In this document: in pieces, positions 40,145 to 49,173 of the stretch
Layout of the letters: each line of letters begins with the position of its first letter
Numbering within the stretch: the stretch's first letter is position 1
Translations under genes and position numbers: made by a program
Assembly: GCA_003222085.1 (NCBI GenBank)
Contig: QHUK01000009.1
Coordinates: 1 to 64,000 of the forward strand
Length of the DNA stretch: 64,000 nt
Direction: 5' to 3'
Source of the DNA: Gemmatimonadota bacterium
GTDB taxonomy: Bacteria; Gemmatimonadota; Gemmatimonadetes; Gemmatimonadales; GWC2-71-9
The notes under the pieces: generated by a model
Told to the model about the DNA's origin: nothing
What the model saw: the letters and a program-made list of their open reading frames with translations, nothing else
Databases searched by the model: none

Positions 40145-41530
40145 GTGCCGCCCATGCAGCTCCCCGGCGCCATCTTTCGCGAGTACGACATCCGCGGTAC
40201 CGTGGGCGACCAGTTGACACCGGAGGTCGCCCGCGCCATCGGGCAGGCGGTCGCGACACTCGGCTGGGAGCGCCTCGGGCGCGCACCCCGGCTCGCCGTG
40301 GGACGGGACAACCGCCCCTCCGCGCACGCGCTCGCGCACGGCCTGCTCTCGGGAATCGAGGCCGTGGGCGGCCACGGCGTGGACGTCGGCGAGCTGCCGA
40401 CGCCGGCGCTGTACTTCGCAACCCACGTGCTCAACGTGGACGGCGGCGTCCAGGTAACCGGCTCGCACAATCCACCCGAGTTCAACGGCTTCAAGGTCGT
40501 CCTCGGTGGCGAGGCGGTGTCCGGGGCGGGCATCCAGCACCTCCGGCGTCTCATCGAAGAGGGACGTACCCCCGGTCGTCCCGGCGGCGGGCGCAGCGAG
40601 GACGGGTCCGTGCTGCCGCGCTACCGCGACGCGATTGTGCAGCGCAACGGCCCGCTCCCCCGCAAGGTGAAAGTCGTCGTGGATTGCGGCAATGGCGTCT
40701 CGAGCGTCGTCGCCGTGGACACGCTCCAGCGCCTCGGCGCCGACGTCGTTCCGCTGTTCTGCCAGTCCGACGGCACGTTCCCCAACCATCACCCCGATCC
40801 CTCGGCGCTGGAAAATCTGCGCGACCTGCAGGCAGTCGTGCGGCGCGAGGGGGGAGAGCTCGGTATCGCCTTCGACGGCGACGGCGACCGCATCGGCGCG
40901 GTGGACGAACAGGGACGCCCCGTGTTCGGCGATCAGCTGCTCGTGCTGCTCGGCCGCGACCTCGCGCGCCGCATCGGGCCTGGCCACGCCGTGATCTTCG
41001 ACGTGAAGTGCTCCGAGGTGCTGCCGCGCGAGCTGACGCGCGCGGGCCTCGTGCCCACCATGTGGAAGACCGGCCACTCCCTCATCAAACAAAAAATGAA
41101 GGAGAGTGGCGCGCCGCTCGCGGGCGAGATGAGCGGTCACATGTTCTTTGGCGGCGACTGGTACGGTTTCGACGACGCGTTGTTCGCGGCGGCCCGCTTG
41201 CTGCGCTACATCGCGGAGCAGGGGGGGCCGCTCTCGCGGCTCCTTGCCGACCTCCCCGTCACCGTGGCCACCCCTGAGCTGCGCGTCGACTGCCCCGACG
41301 ATCGGAAATTCGCGATCGTGCAGCGCGCCGCCCGGCACTTCACCGACAAGTACCCGGTGTCCACCCTCGACGGCGTGCGCATCACCTTTCCCCAAGGGTG
41401 GGGACTGCTGCGTGCCTCGAATACCCAGCCCGTTCTGGTGCTCCGCTTCGAAGCGGCCACCGCCGAGGCGCTCGCCTCCTACCGCACCGAAATCGAGAGC
41501 TGGCTCGCCGCGCAGAGCCCCGGCGCGTGA
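40145..41530 (+). CDS. Phosphomannomutase/phosphoglucomutase
   Basis: Alpha-D-phosphohexomutase, interconverting hexose 1- and 6-phosphates for sugar nucleotide supply. The 461-residue protein has all four family sites: FREYDIRG opening, phosphoserine loop TGSHNPPEFNG (S107), metal loop DGDGDR (D244, D246, D248), sugar-binding GEMSGH near 328 and the C-terminal phosphate loop RASNTQPVLVLRFEA. It resembles the dual-specific AlgC-type proteins; mannose or glucose preference is not resolved. The GTG at 40145 and ATG at 40154 are both possible starts. Confidence 0.93.
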   Translation: MPPMQLPGAIFREYDIRGTVGDQLTPEVARAIGQAVATLGWERLGRAPRLAVGRDNRPSAHALAHGLLSGIEAVGGHGVDVGELPTPALYFATHVLNVDGGVQVTGSHNPPEFNGFKVVLGGEAVSGAGIQHLRRLIEEGRTPGRPGGGRSEDGSVLPRYRDAIVQRNGPLPRKVKVVVDCGNGVSSVVAVDTLQRLGADVVPLFCQSDGTFPNHHPDPSALENLRDLQAVVRREGGELGIAFDGDGDRIGAVDEQGRPVFGDQLLVLLGRDLARRIGPGHAVIFDVKCSEVLPRELTRAGLVPTMWKTGHSLIKQKMKESGAPLAGEMSGHMFFGGDWYGFDDALFAAARLLRYIAEQGGPLSRLLADLPVTVATPELRVDCPDDRKFAIVQRAARHFTDKYPVSTLDGVRITFPQGWGLLRASNTQPVLVLRFEAATAEALASYRTEIESWLAAQSPGA

Positions 41531-44022
41531 AGCCCGTCGTCCGCCGGCGAGCGCTGCTCGTCGCAGTCGGACTGCTGGTCGCGGTGCTCGTGGGTGGGCG
41601 CTGGCTCGCCTTGGAGACAGCCGAACGCGCCTGGGGGGCCAGCCTGCCCGGCGGCAGCGCGTATCTCACGGCCCGGGACTTCTCCCGGCTCGTGTCGGGG
41701 CTCCTGCTCATTGGGGCCGTCGCCTGGGGCACGGCGAATCTCTTGTTCGTGTACCGCTCCATCGGCTCTATGCAGCTGTCTCGCCGGCTCGGTGACCTGG
41801 AGATCGTCGAGGCGGTCCCGCAACCCCTGCTCCTCGCCGGCACGATCGCCTGCGGTTTGGTGTTCGGATTCCTCCTGACGCTCGGCACGGGGGACTGGTG
41901 GATGGCGGCGGCGCTGGCCTCCCGCCCGCCGATCTTCGGCGTTACGGACCCCGTGCTCCAGCGGGACCTGGGCTACTACTTGGGCCGGTTGCCCTGGAGC
42001 GAGCGGCTCCGGGAGCTCGCGCTGGTGGGGGTGTGCTCCGCCACCGTGGTCGTCGCCCTGCTGTACGTCGGGATCGGCTCGCTGCGGTTCCGTCGTTGGT
42101 TGCCGTACGCGAACGCGCACGCGCGGGCGCACTTGGGGGTGCTGCTCGCGTTGCTCGCGCTGACGCTCACGTGGGGCGCCGTCCTCGATCCCGCCGAAAC
42201 CGTCGCCGGACTGCACGGGGCAATCACGCGCCGCGCGCTCGACGCGCGTCTCGCCGCTGCGACGGTCGTCACGGCGCTCGGCGTCGCGGTCGCCGTCGTC
42301 AGCCTCGTGTGGGGCTTGCGGGAAAGGCCGCGGCTGCTCGTCACGGCCTGGGGCGCACTCCTCGTCGCGTCGCTATTGGGATTCGCCGTCATTCCCGGCT
42401 CGCTCTCGATCGCCGCCCCGCGTGAGCGGGCGGCCGCCGATTCCGACACGGCCCTCGCGGCCGAGCGGCGGCGGCTCGAAGGACTCGCGTTCGGCGTCCC
42501 GACGCTCGCGGAGCACGCGCCCCCGGGCTTCCCGAGCCCCGAGGCGGCGGCGGCGACTATGCCCATCTGGGACGCTCCGCGGGTCCTCGCGGCGGCCGGG
42601 TCGCGACGGGATCTGGTTCGCCCGCAGTCGACGCCCACGGCCGCGGGACTCTCGCCCCACGCGGCCGGCGAGGGGAGAGCGACGTGGCTCGTGGCCCTCC
42701 GGCCCGCGGTCGATAGCGCCGCGCTCCGACCGTCCCTGGGCGGCTGGGCCGCGATCCACCGCGGCCCGACGGCGCGGGTCGGGCGGCCGCTGGCGGTCGT
42801 CGAGGACGATACGGTCCTCGCGGTCGCGCCGCTCGCGACCCGCGACTCCACCGCCTGGTTCGGCCCGCGGTTCACGGACTTCGCGGTTGCGACCCCCGAC
42901 ACCTGGCCGGCGCTGCGGCCCTCGGGAATCGCCCTGAGGGGGTGGTGGCGCCGAACCGCACTCGCGTGGGCCCTCCAGAGCCCCGCGCTCGCGCGGCGCG
43001 AGACCGACGGCCTGGTGCTCCTGTGGCGACGGGACGTACTGGAGCGGGTCGCGCGGCTCGCCCCGTTCGCCTCATTCGACGACGCCGTTCCCGTGGTGGT
43101 CGACAGCGCCCTGTGGTGGGTGGCCTACGGGTACTTCGAGGCGGAGGCGTTCCCGCTCGCCCGGCCGGTGGCCGGCGGCGACCGCGATTCGGTGCGATAC
43201 CTGCGCGCCGGCCTCGTCGGCGCCGTGAACGCCGCCAGCGGTGACACCCGGCTCTACCTCGCCCCCGGGGCCGATGCGCTCGCCACCGCGTGGGCGCGGC
43301 TCCTCGCCCCCCTGATACGACCGCTCGACAGCGTCCCCCCGGCTCTGCGCGCCCAGCTCCCGTTCCCCGGACGAGCCTTCCGCGCCGCTGCGGCGCTCGT
43401 GGAGCGCTGGCGCGCCGATACGACGGCGTGGAGCGGGCGACCGCGGGAGCCGTTCGAGATCCTCGCGCCACCCGCGGACGGGGCGACGGAGGCGCCCCGC
43501 GTCTGGATGGCTCAAGGGTTCGAAGCGGGAAGCACGCTCGCCGCGCTCGTCGCGGCGACGATGACACCCGACGGGCCTCAGGTGTTGGTGTGGCGGCCCA
43601 ACCCGGCCGCGCGGCTGCCGCCGGCGCTCGTCGGCTCCCCCAGCACCACGGCGCCGGGCGTGCCCCGACTGTGGAACGTCGCCGGCGGCCTGTTCTTCGA
43701 GCAGGCGCTGTTCCGCCAGCCGGCCACTGGGGGTCCGCCCACCGGGATCGACACGGTATTCCTCTCGTGGCGAGAGCACCGTGGCCAGGGGAGGAGTGTG
43801 GCCGCGGCGCTGCGAAGCCTGCTCGCCTCGGGAGGCGACGCGCACGGGCCCGCCGACACGGCGCTCGCCGCGCGCTGGCGACGGGCGCAGCAGCTCGCGG
43901 CGCAGGCCGACGCAGCCCTCGCCGCCGGCGACCTGGAGCGATTCGGCCAGTTGTACGCGCAATTGAAGGAGCTGCTCGGCCTGGGGCGCCGCAAGCTTGC
44001 TCCCGCCCCCGAGCGCCGCTAG
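41527..44022 (+). CDS. UPF0182-like membrane protein, divergent
   Basis: Large membrane protein of unknown function. The N-terminal 300 residues have about seven hydrophobic helices, and the UPF0182 hallmark FGVTDPVLQRDLGYYLGRLPW (near 140) is clear. The remaining 500 residues form a non-membrane, Ala/Arg/Asp-rich region; its final segment (AAQADAALAAGDLERFGQLYAQLKELL) matches the usual UPF0182 ending. At 831 residues it is somewhat shorter than typical members of 900 or more, and the central part is poorly conserved to my eye. GTG start overlaps the mutase stop. Confidence 0.75.
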   Translation: MKPVVRRRALLVAVGLLVAVLVGGRWLALETAERAWGASLPGGSAYLTARDFSRLVSGLLLIGAVAWGTANLLFVYRSIGSMQLSRRLGDLEIVEAVPQPLLLAGTIACGLVFGFLLTLGTGDWWMAAALASRPPIFGVTDPVLQRDLGYYLGRLPWSERLRELALVGVCSATVVVALLYVGIGSLRFRRWLPYANAHARAHLGVLLALLALTLTWGAVLDPAETVAGLHGAITRRALDARLAAATVVTALGVAVAVVSLVWGLRERPRLLVTAWGALLVASLLGFAVIPGSLSIAAPRERAAADSDTALAAERRRLEGLAFGVPTLAEHAPPGFPSPEAAAATMPIWDAPRVLAAAGSRRDLVRPQSTPTAAGLSPHAAGEGRATWLVALRPAVDSAALRPSLGGWAAIHRGPTARVGRPLAVVEDDTVLAVAPLATRDSTAWFGPRFTDFAVATPDTWPALRPSGIALRGWWRRTALAWALQSPALARRETDGLVLLWRRDVLERVARLAPFASFDDAVPVVVDSALWWVAYGYFEAEAFPLARPVAGGDRDSVRYLRAGLVGAVNAASGDTRLYLAPGADALATAWARLLAPLIRPLDSVPPALRAQLPFPGRAFRAAAALVERWRADTTAWSGRPREPFEILAPPADGATEAPRVWMAQGFEAGSTLAALVAATMTPDGPQVLVWRPNPAARLPPALVGSPSTTAPGVPRLWNVAGGLFFEQALFRQPATGGPPTGIDTVFLSWREHRGQGRSVAAALRSLLASGGDAHGPADTALAARWRRAQQLAAQADAALAAGDLERFGQLYAQLKELLGLGRRKLAPAPERR

Positions 44023-44025
44023 GTT
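43997..44025 (+). promoter_or_regulatory. Candidate promoter of arcC
   Basis: TTGCTC (43997-44002), 17-nt spacer and TAGGTT (44020-44025), within the end of the UPF0182 gene. The -10 ends 8 nt before the arcC GTG, which again implies a leaderless transcript. Confidence 0.4.
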
Positions 44026-44033
44026 GCGCCGCC

Positions 44034-44996
44034 GTGAACCCGGGCACCATCGTCGTCGCGCTCGGCGGCAACGCCGTGGCCCCGCCGGGCGAGCGGCCCA
44101 CCATCTCCAACCAGTTCCGCCACACGCGGGCCAGCCTCGCGCCGATCGTGGACCTGGCGCGAGCGGGGTGGCGCATCGCGCTGGTCCACGGCAACGGCCC
44201 GCAGGTGGGAGACGAGCTGGCCCGCAACGAAATCGCCGCCGACCAGGTCGAGCCGTTGCCGCTGGGCGTGCTCGTCGCCGCGACCGCCGGCTGGATGGGT
44301 TACATGATCCAGCAATCGCTGCAGAACGCGCTCGCGCGCGCCGGCGTCACACGCCAGGTCGTCACGCTCATCACGCAGACGCTGTGCGACCCCCACGACC
44401 CGAATCTGCGCAGTCCCACGAAGCCGATCGGCCACGCCCTCGACCCCGTGCGGGTGGCCCGCCTCCACGCGCGCGGCGTTCCGGTGACGGAAGAGCAACA
44501 GGGCCGGTGGCGCCGCCTCGCCCCGAGCCCGAGACCGACCGCGGTGGTCGAGCGGGAGATGATTCACCACCTCATCGCGGCCGGGCACATCGTGGTGGCG
44601 TGTGGCGGCGGCGGGCCGCCCGTGTACGACGACCCGACCCTCCTCCTCGAGGGGCTGGACGCGGTCGCCGACAAGGACCGTGTGGCGGCGATCCTGGGCC
44701 GGGAGATCGACGCCGACGTGCTGCTGATCCTCACCAACGTGGACGCGGTCTACCACGCCTACGGAACGCCGCAACAAACAGCGATCCGCCGCTTGAGCCT
44801 CGCCCAGGCGGATCACCTGCTCGCCGGGAAGGAGCTCGGCCTCGGCAGCATGCGTCCGAAAGTCGAAGCGGCGGCCGACTTCGTCCGCACCGGCGGTGCC
44901 GGGCGCGGGGAGGAGCAGCGCGCCATTATCGCCGAGCTGGCCCAGGGTCTCGCGGCGTTGCAGGGCGACGCCGGCACCACTCTCACGAGGGACTGA
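44034..44996 (+). CDS. arcC: Carbamate kinase
   Basis: Reversible phosphotransfer between carbamoyl phosphate and ADP. The 320-residue amino acid kinase fold shows VVALGGNAVAPPGE at the N-terminus, HGNGPQVGDEL, the carbamate-kinase IQQSL...VTLITQTL region and ILTNVDAVYHAYGTP. No arginine deiminase, ornithine carbamoyltransferase or other carbamoyl-phosphate producer lies nearby, so its metabolic role here is unclear. It is followed 2 nt later by sucC. Confidence 0.93.
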   Translation: MNPGTIVVALGGNAVAPPGERPTISNQFRHTRASLAPIVDLARAGWRIALVHGNGPQVGDELARNEIAADQVEPLPLGVLVAATAGWMGYMIQQSLQNALARAGVTRQVVTLITQTLCDPHDPNLRSPTKPIGHALDPVRVARLHARGVPVTEEQQGRWRRLAPSPRPTAVVEREMIHHLIAAGHIVVACGGGGPPVYDDPTLLLEGLDAVADKDRVAAILGREIDADVLLILTNVDAVYHAYGTPQQTAIRRLSLAQADHLLAGKELGLGSMRPKVEAAADFVRTGGAGRGEEQRAIIAELAQGLAALQGDAGTTLTRD

Positions 44997-44998
44997 GT

Positions 44999-46138
44999 GT
45001 GAATCTCCACGAATACCAGGCCCGCGACATCCTGCGGCGGCACGGCATTCCGGTGCCGCCCGGCGAGGTCGCGGCGACGGCCGACGAGGCCCGCGCGATC
45101 GCGGCGCGGCTCGGGAGCGGGCCTGTGGTGGTGAAGGCGCAGGTGCACGCCGGCGGGCGCGGCAAGGCCGGCGGGGTCAAGCTCGCCGCGAACCCGACCG
45201 AGGCCGCCGCACACGCGGCCAAGATCCTGGGCATGACCATCAAGGGCCTCACGGTGCAGCGGGTGCTCGTGGCGCCCGCGGCCGACATTGCGTCCGAGAG
45301 CTACGTGGGCATCATCGTCGACCGGACGTCCCAGCGCCCGGTGCTGATGGTGAGCGCCGCCGGCGGCATCGACATCGAGGAGGTGGCCGCCCGAACCCCG
45401 GAGAAAATTCAGCGCCTGGCGGTGGACCCGCGCTACGGCCTGCTCGCACACCAGGCGCTGGGCCTCGCGTTGCAGCTGTACCGCGACATCGCGCAGGCCC
45501 GCGCCGCGGCGGACATCATGCAACAGCTGTATGCGGCGTTTTACGCCGTCGGCGCATCCCTCACGGAGATTAATCCGCTCGTCACCACACGCGACGGTGC
45601 CCTGGCCGCCCTCGACGCGAAGATCGTGATCGACGACAACGAGCTCGACCGCCGGCCCGACATCGCCGCGCTGCGCGACACGAGCGCCGAAGCGCCCTCG
45701 GAGGTCGCGGCACGTGAAGCCGGGCTCACCTTCATCAAGCTCGAGGGGACTGTGGGCTGCTGCGTCAACGGCGCCGGGCTCGCGATGGCGACGATGGACC
45801 TGGTGAAGTATTACGGCGGCGAGCCCGCCAACTTCCTCGACATCGGCGGCAGCTCGAACCCTCAAAAGGTCGTGAGCGCCCTGCGGATCATCACGGCGGA
45901 CCCGAGCGTCCGCGCTGTCTTGTTCAACATCTTCGGGGGCATCACCCGGGGGGACGACGTGGCCAACGGGATCGTCCAGGCCACAAAAGTATTGCCGCTC
46001 AAGGTACCGCTCGTCATTCGACTCACCGGCACCAATGAGGAGCAGGGGGTTCAGATCCTCAAACAGGCGGGCTTCTCCGCGCTCACCGACATGGACGAGG
46101 CGGTGAAGCAAGCCGTCGCCCAAGCCAAGGCCGCGTGA
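44999..46138 (+). CDS. sucC: Succinyl-CoA synthetase (ADP-forming) beta subunit
   Basis: Binds nucleotide in an ATP-grasp fold. The GTG start gives [22 protein letters not shown], the standard beta-subunit opening; [19 protein letters not shown] nucleotide loop, EINPLV metal site and NFLDIGGSS...[17 protein letters not shown] CoA-ligase domain follow. 379 residues, normal. GTGA overlap with sucD. Confidence 0.96.
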   Translation: MNLHEYQARDILRRHGIPVPPGEVAATADEARAIAARLGSGPVVVKAQVHAGGRGKAGGVKLAANPTEAAAHAAKILGMTIKGLTVQRVLVAPAADIASESYVGIIVDRTSQRPVLMVSAAGGIDIEEVAARTPEKIQRLAVDPRYGLLAHQALGLALQLYRDIAQARAAADIMQQLYAAFYAVGASLTEINPLVTTRDGALAALDAKIVIDDNELDRRPDIAALRDTSAEAPSEVAAREAGLTFIKLEGTVGCCVNGAGLAMATMDLVKYYGGEPANFLDIGGSSNPQKVVSALRIITADPSVRAVLFNIFGGITRGDDVANGIVQATKVLPLKVPLVIRLTGTNEEQGVQILKQAGFSALTDMDEAVKQAVAQAKAA

Positions 46139-47004
46139 GCATCTTTGTCGATCAGCAGACCCGCCTGGTGGTACAGGGCATCACCGGCCGCGACGGATCG
46201 TTCCACACGCGGCAGATGATCGGCTACGGCACCAAGGTGGTGGCGGGTGTCACGCCGGGCAAAGCCGGGCAGGTGTTCGACGGCGTGGTCCCGGTGTTCA
46301 ATACCGTCGCCGACGCGGTGCGCGAGACTCAGGCGAACACCTCCGTGATCTACGTCCCGGCCGCCGTCGCCGCCTCGGCGATCTTCGAGGCCGCGGACGC
46401 CGGCATTCCGCTGATCGTGGGCATCACGGAGGGAATCCCCGTGCTGGACATGACGCGCGTGCTGCCGTATCTGCACGAGCGGGGCGCGCGCCTGATCGGC
46501 CCCAACTGCCCTGGCCTCATTTCCCCGGGCAGGAGCAAGGTCGGGATCATCCCCGGCAACATCTGCCGGCCGGGCCGGGTGGGCGTTGTGTCGCGCAGCG
46601 GAACGCTCACCTACGAGATCGTGCATCAGCTGTCCACGCAGGGGTTGGGTCAGTCCACCTGCGTGGGGATCGGCGGGGACCCGCTCATCGGCACGAGCTT
46701 CATTCACTGCCTCTCGGCCTTTGAGGCGGACGCGGAGACCGACGCGGTCGTCATGATCGGGGAGATCGGGGGCACCGACGAGCAGCAGGCCGCCGACTTC
46801 GTGCAGCAGACGATGACGAAGCCTGTGATCGGCTTCATTGCCGGCCAAACCGCGCCGCCGGGGCGCCGCATGGGACACGCCGGCGCGATCATCTCGGGAT
46901 CGAGCGGGACGGCCGCCGAGAAAATGGCGGCGTTCGCGCGGGCGGGCATCGCCGTCATGAAGCGCCCGGCGGATGTAGTGCCGCTCCTGAAGGAGCGGCT
47001 GTGA
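46135..47004 (+). CDS. sucD: Succinyl-CoA synthetase alpha subunit
   Basis: CoA-binding subunit that is transiently phosphorylated on H248 ([11 protein letters not shown]). The 289-residue protein has the [20 protein letters not shown] opening, [10 protein letters not shown], and the [11 protein letters not shown] phosphate-binding loop. Completes a TCA-cycle enzyme with sucC. Its stop is overlapped by the PTS-IIA/CBS gene, an uncommon partner. Confidence 0.97.
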   Translation: MSIFVDQQTRLVVQGITGRDGSFHTRQMIGYGTKVVAGVTPGKAGQVFDGVVPVFNTVADAVRETQANTSVIYVPAAVAASAIFEAADAGIPLIVGITEGIPVLDMTRVLPYLHERGARLIGPNCPGLISPGRSKVGIIPGNICRPGRVGVVSRSGTLTYEIVHQLSTQGLGQSTCVGIGGDPLIGTSFIHCLSAFEADAETDAVVMIGEIGGTDEQQAADFVQQTMTKPVIGFIAGQTAPPGRRMGHAGAIISGSSGTAAEKMAAFARAGIAVMKRPADVVPLLKERL

Positions 47005-47909
47005 AGCTCCGTGACGTGCTCAAGCCCGAGCACATCCTCGTGCCCCTCCGCGCCGCCACTGTCAAAGAGGCGACCGAGCGCCTGGCCGAGCGCCTCATCG
47101 CCGCAGGGGCGGTGGCCGATCCCCAGCGCCTCAACGCCGTGATCCGGCATACGTGGCCCGAGGACATGGTGAGCGTTGGGGAGCACGCGTTTCTGCCCCA
47201 CTTCCGTTCGGAGGCCGTGCGCGGCCTCGTCACGGCGGTCGGCATTTCCCCCACGCCGATCCACTGGGAGAAGGATCCGCACCGCACGGCGCGGGTCGTG
47301 ATCTTCATTGTGGCGCCGATGCGTGACGCGGCCCTCTACCTCCAGGTCGTGGGCGCGTTCGCCCGCACGCTGTCGCATCCCGATACCGTGCTCGGGCTGC
47401 TCGCGGCGCGCACGCCGGAGCAGGTCGTCACGCTCGCTGCGCTCGACGCGGTGGAGTTGCCGAGCCAGCTCACGGTGCGCGACGTCATGACCGCCCAGGC
47501 GATCACCGTCGGCCCGGAGCGCACACTGGGTGACGTCGCCCGCCTCATGGTGGAGCACGACATCCGCGCACTGCCGGTGGTGGACGACGGCGGCTCGCTC
47601 ATCGGGATGATCACCCACCGCGAGCTGCTGCGCTTTCTGATCCCTCACTTCGTGCAGCGGACCAAGAGCGGGGAGTTTCACGTACCCACGCGCTCCCAGC
47701 TGCAGCGCGGCTCGGCCGACCCGCAGCTCATCCCGGCGAAGGAGGCCATGGCTCGGTCGGTCCTCTGCCTGGCGGAGGACCAGACGCTCGCGGACGTCGC
47801 CAATTTGATGAGTTCCAAGGATGTCGACCGCTTCCCGGTGGTCCGGGAGGGGGTCGTCGTCGGATTCCTGACGCGCGCCGACGTGGTTCGCCGCCTCATC
47901 GCCCCTTAG
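47001..47909 (+). CDS. PTS EIIA type-2 domain fused to a CBS-domain pair
   Basis: Likely regulatory protein. Residues 1-150 match the fructose/nitrogen-type EIIA fold ([11 protein letters not shown] near the end), with the phosphorylatable histidine retained as H67 in [13 protein letters not shown]. Two CBS repeats follow (about 157-215, [28 protein letters not shown]; and about 240-300, [22 protein letters not shown]), a module that often senses adenine nucleotides. No EI, HPr or membrane EIIBC is nearby. It is coupled to sucD by a 4-nt overlap. The stop codon lies in the first unit of an octamer repeat array. Confidence 0.88.
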   Translation: MKLRDVLKPEHILVPLRAATVKEATERLAERLIAAGAVADPQRLNAVIRHTWPEDMVSVGEHAFLPHFRSEAVRGLVTAVGISPTPIHWEKDPHRTARVVIFIVAPMRDAALYLQVVGAFARTLSHPDTVLGLLAARTPEQVVTLAALDAVELPSQLTVRDVMTAQAITVGPERTLGDVARLMVEHDIRALPVVDDGGSLIGMITHRELLRFLIPHFVQRTKSGEFHVPTRSQLQRGSADPQLIPAKEAMARSVLCLAEDQTLADVANLMSSKDVDRFPVVREGVVVGFLTRADVVRRLIAP

Positions 47910-47986
47910 CCCCTTAGCCCCTTAGCCCCTTAGCCCCTTAGCCCCTTAGCCCCTTAAGCCCCCTAGCCCCTTAGCCCCTAGCCCCT
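47902..47986 (+). repeat. Tandem octamer array CCCCTTAG (about 10 copies)
   Basis: Six perfect CCCCTTAG units (47902-47949) are followed by variants CCCCTTAAG, CCCCCTAG, CCCCTTAG and CCCCTAG. It starts in the last codons of the PTS-IIA/CBS gene, provides its TAG stop, and ends 4 nt before the ndk start. The minus strand is a series of G4 tracts with 4-nt loops. With period 8, TAG codons fall in all three frames. Confidence 0.93.
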
Positions 47987-47990
47987 CCAC

Positions 47991-48419
47991 ATGCTCACAC
48001 TCGCCATCATCAAGCCCGACGCGGTCAAGCGAGGCCTCGCGGGAAAGATCCTTGCCCACCTCGAGGCCGCGGGATTCGTCGTTCGCGCCGCCCGCCTCGT
48101 GAAGCTCAGCACGGCGCAGGCCGAGGCCTTTTACGAAGTGCATCGGGAACGCCCCTTCTACCGCTCGCTCGTGACCTTCATGACATCGGGACCCGGGCTG
48201 TCCCTCGCGCTCGAGCGGGACGACGCCGTCGCGCATCTGCGGGACGTGATCGGCGCGACCGATCCGGCCGAGGCGAAGCCCGGCACCGTGCGCAAGCTGT
48301 ACGCGGAGTCCAAGGAGCGGAACGCGATCCACGCCTCTGACTCGCCCGAAACCGCTGCCCGCGAGGTGGCGTTTTTCTTTCCCGAGGGGGAATTACGGGA
48401 CCTCCGGGGCAGTCGGTAG
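47991..48419 (+). CDS. ndk: Nucleoside-diphosphate kinase
   Basis: Balances NTP pools by phosphotransfer from ATP. 142 residues; IIKPDAVKRGLAGKI opening, phospho-histidine H114 in RNAIHASDSPE, and FFPEGEL near the C-terminus. ATG 47991 begins directly after the octamer array with no clear ribosome-binding site, so the repeat itself forms its leader if it is cotranscribed with the genes upstream. Confidence 0.97.
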   Translation: MLTLAIIKPDAVKRGLAGKILAHLEAAGFVVRAARLVKLSTAQAEAFYEVHRERPFYRSLVTFMTSGPGLSLALERDDAVAHLRDVIGATDPAEAKPGTVRKLYAESKERNAIHASDSPETAAREVAFFFPEGELRDLRGSR

Positions 48420-48427
48420 CAGTTCGC

Positions 48428-48456
48428 TTGACGCAAGTCCCACAAGGGTTTAGCTT
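48428..48456 (+). promoter_or_regulatory. Candidate promoter of the yceD-rpmF-plsX-fab operon
   Basis: TTGACG (48428-48433), 17-nt spacer and TAGCTT (48451-48456), 9 nt before the yceD ATG. It lies in the only gap between ndk and the fatty acid operon. Identical -10 to the mdh candidate. Confidence 0.5.
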
Positions 48457-48465
48457 CGGTTGCTC

Positions 48466-48975
48466 ATGTTACAAGTCGACCTGCGGGAGCTCGCCCGTGG
48501 TCCGGTCGAAACGCAGGGCCAGTTCACAGGGAGCGATCCCCTGTTCGAGGGCCTGGACGTCGTGCTGGCCGAACCGGTACGCGTGGCAGGCCGTTTGCAT
48601 GCCGCCGGGGAAGGGCGATTCTACTGGCGCGCCTCGCTCAACACCCGCATGGCGGGGCAGTGCCGGCGCTGTCTCGCCCCCGTACCCGTGCCGGTCGCGG
48701 CGACGATCGACGCGCTGTTCTCCGCCGACCCCGATGCCCTGGAGGACCCGAGCTCGTATCCTCTAGCGCCTGATGCAACCGAGATCGATCTCCGCCCCGC
48801 GGTGCGGGAAGAACTGCTGCTCGCCGTGCCCCGGTGGGTGGTCTGCCGGGACGACTGCCGCGGGCTGTGCCCGCGCTGTGGGAACGACCTGAACGCGGGC
48901 CCGTGTGGCTGCCCACCTGCCGTGGACCAGCGCTGGAAGGGGCTGGCCGGCCTCCAGGACAAGCTCCGCGACTGA
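48466..48975 (+). CDS. yceD: YceD/DUF177 family protein
   Basis: Family associated with 23S rRNA accumulation and plastid/bacterial ribosome biogenesis; exact action unknown. 169 residues, with a central CRRCLAPVPVPV strand and the C-terminal zinc-like CRDDCRGLCPRCGNDLN...GPCGC cluster typical of DUF177. Placement directly before rpmF is the widespread arrangement that defines the family. ATG 48466 was preferred to a TTG at 48460. Confidence 0.9.
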   Translation: MLQVDLRELARGPVETQGQFTGSDPLFEGLDVVLAEPVRVAGRLHAAGEGRFYWRASLNTRMAGQCRRCLAPVPVPVAATIDALFSADPDALEDPSSYPLAPDATEIDLRPAVREELLLAVPRWVVCRDDCRGLCPRCGNDLNAGPCGCPPAVDQRWKGLAGLQDKLRD

Positions 48976-48988
48976 AAAGGACGATCTT

Positions 48989-49171
48989 ATGGCCGTACCG
49001 AAACGAAGGACTTCCAAGCGGAAGAAGCGGGCGCGCCGCACGCACTACAAGGCGGCCCCGATCGCGCTCCAGCCTTGCCCGCGCTGCGGCGATCTGAAGC
49101 GCCCGCATCGGGTCTGCCCCACCTGCGGCTACTACCGGGACGAGCAGCGGGTGCCGGTCGAGGACGCCTGA
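48989..49171 (+). CDS. rpmF: Large ribosomal subunit protein bL32
   Basis: 60-residue ribosomal protein with the AVPKRRTSKRKKRARRTHYKA basic opening and a zinc site C30, C33, C43, C46. An AAAAGG ribosome-binding site precedes the ATG. In the conserved order yceD-rpmF-plsX. Confidence 0.97.
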   Translation: MAVPKRRTSKRKKRARRTHYKAAPIALQPCPRCGDLKRPHRVCPTCGYYRDEQRVPVEDA

Positions 49172-49173
49172 CG

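Noticed and set aside
47902-47986. Possible CRISPR-like array
   Set aside because: The unit is only 8 nt with no spacers, and no cas genes are near. It is a simple tandem repeat.
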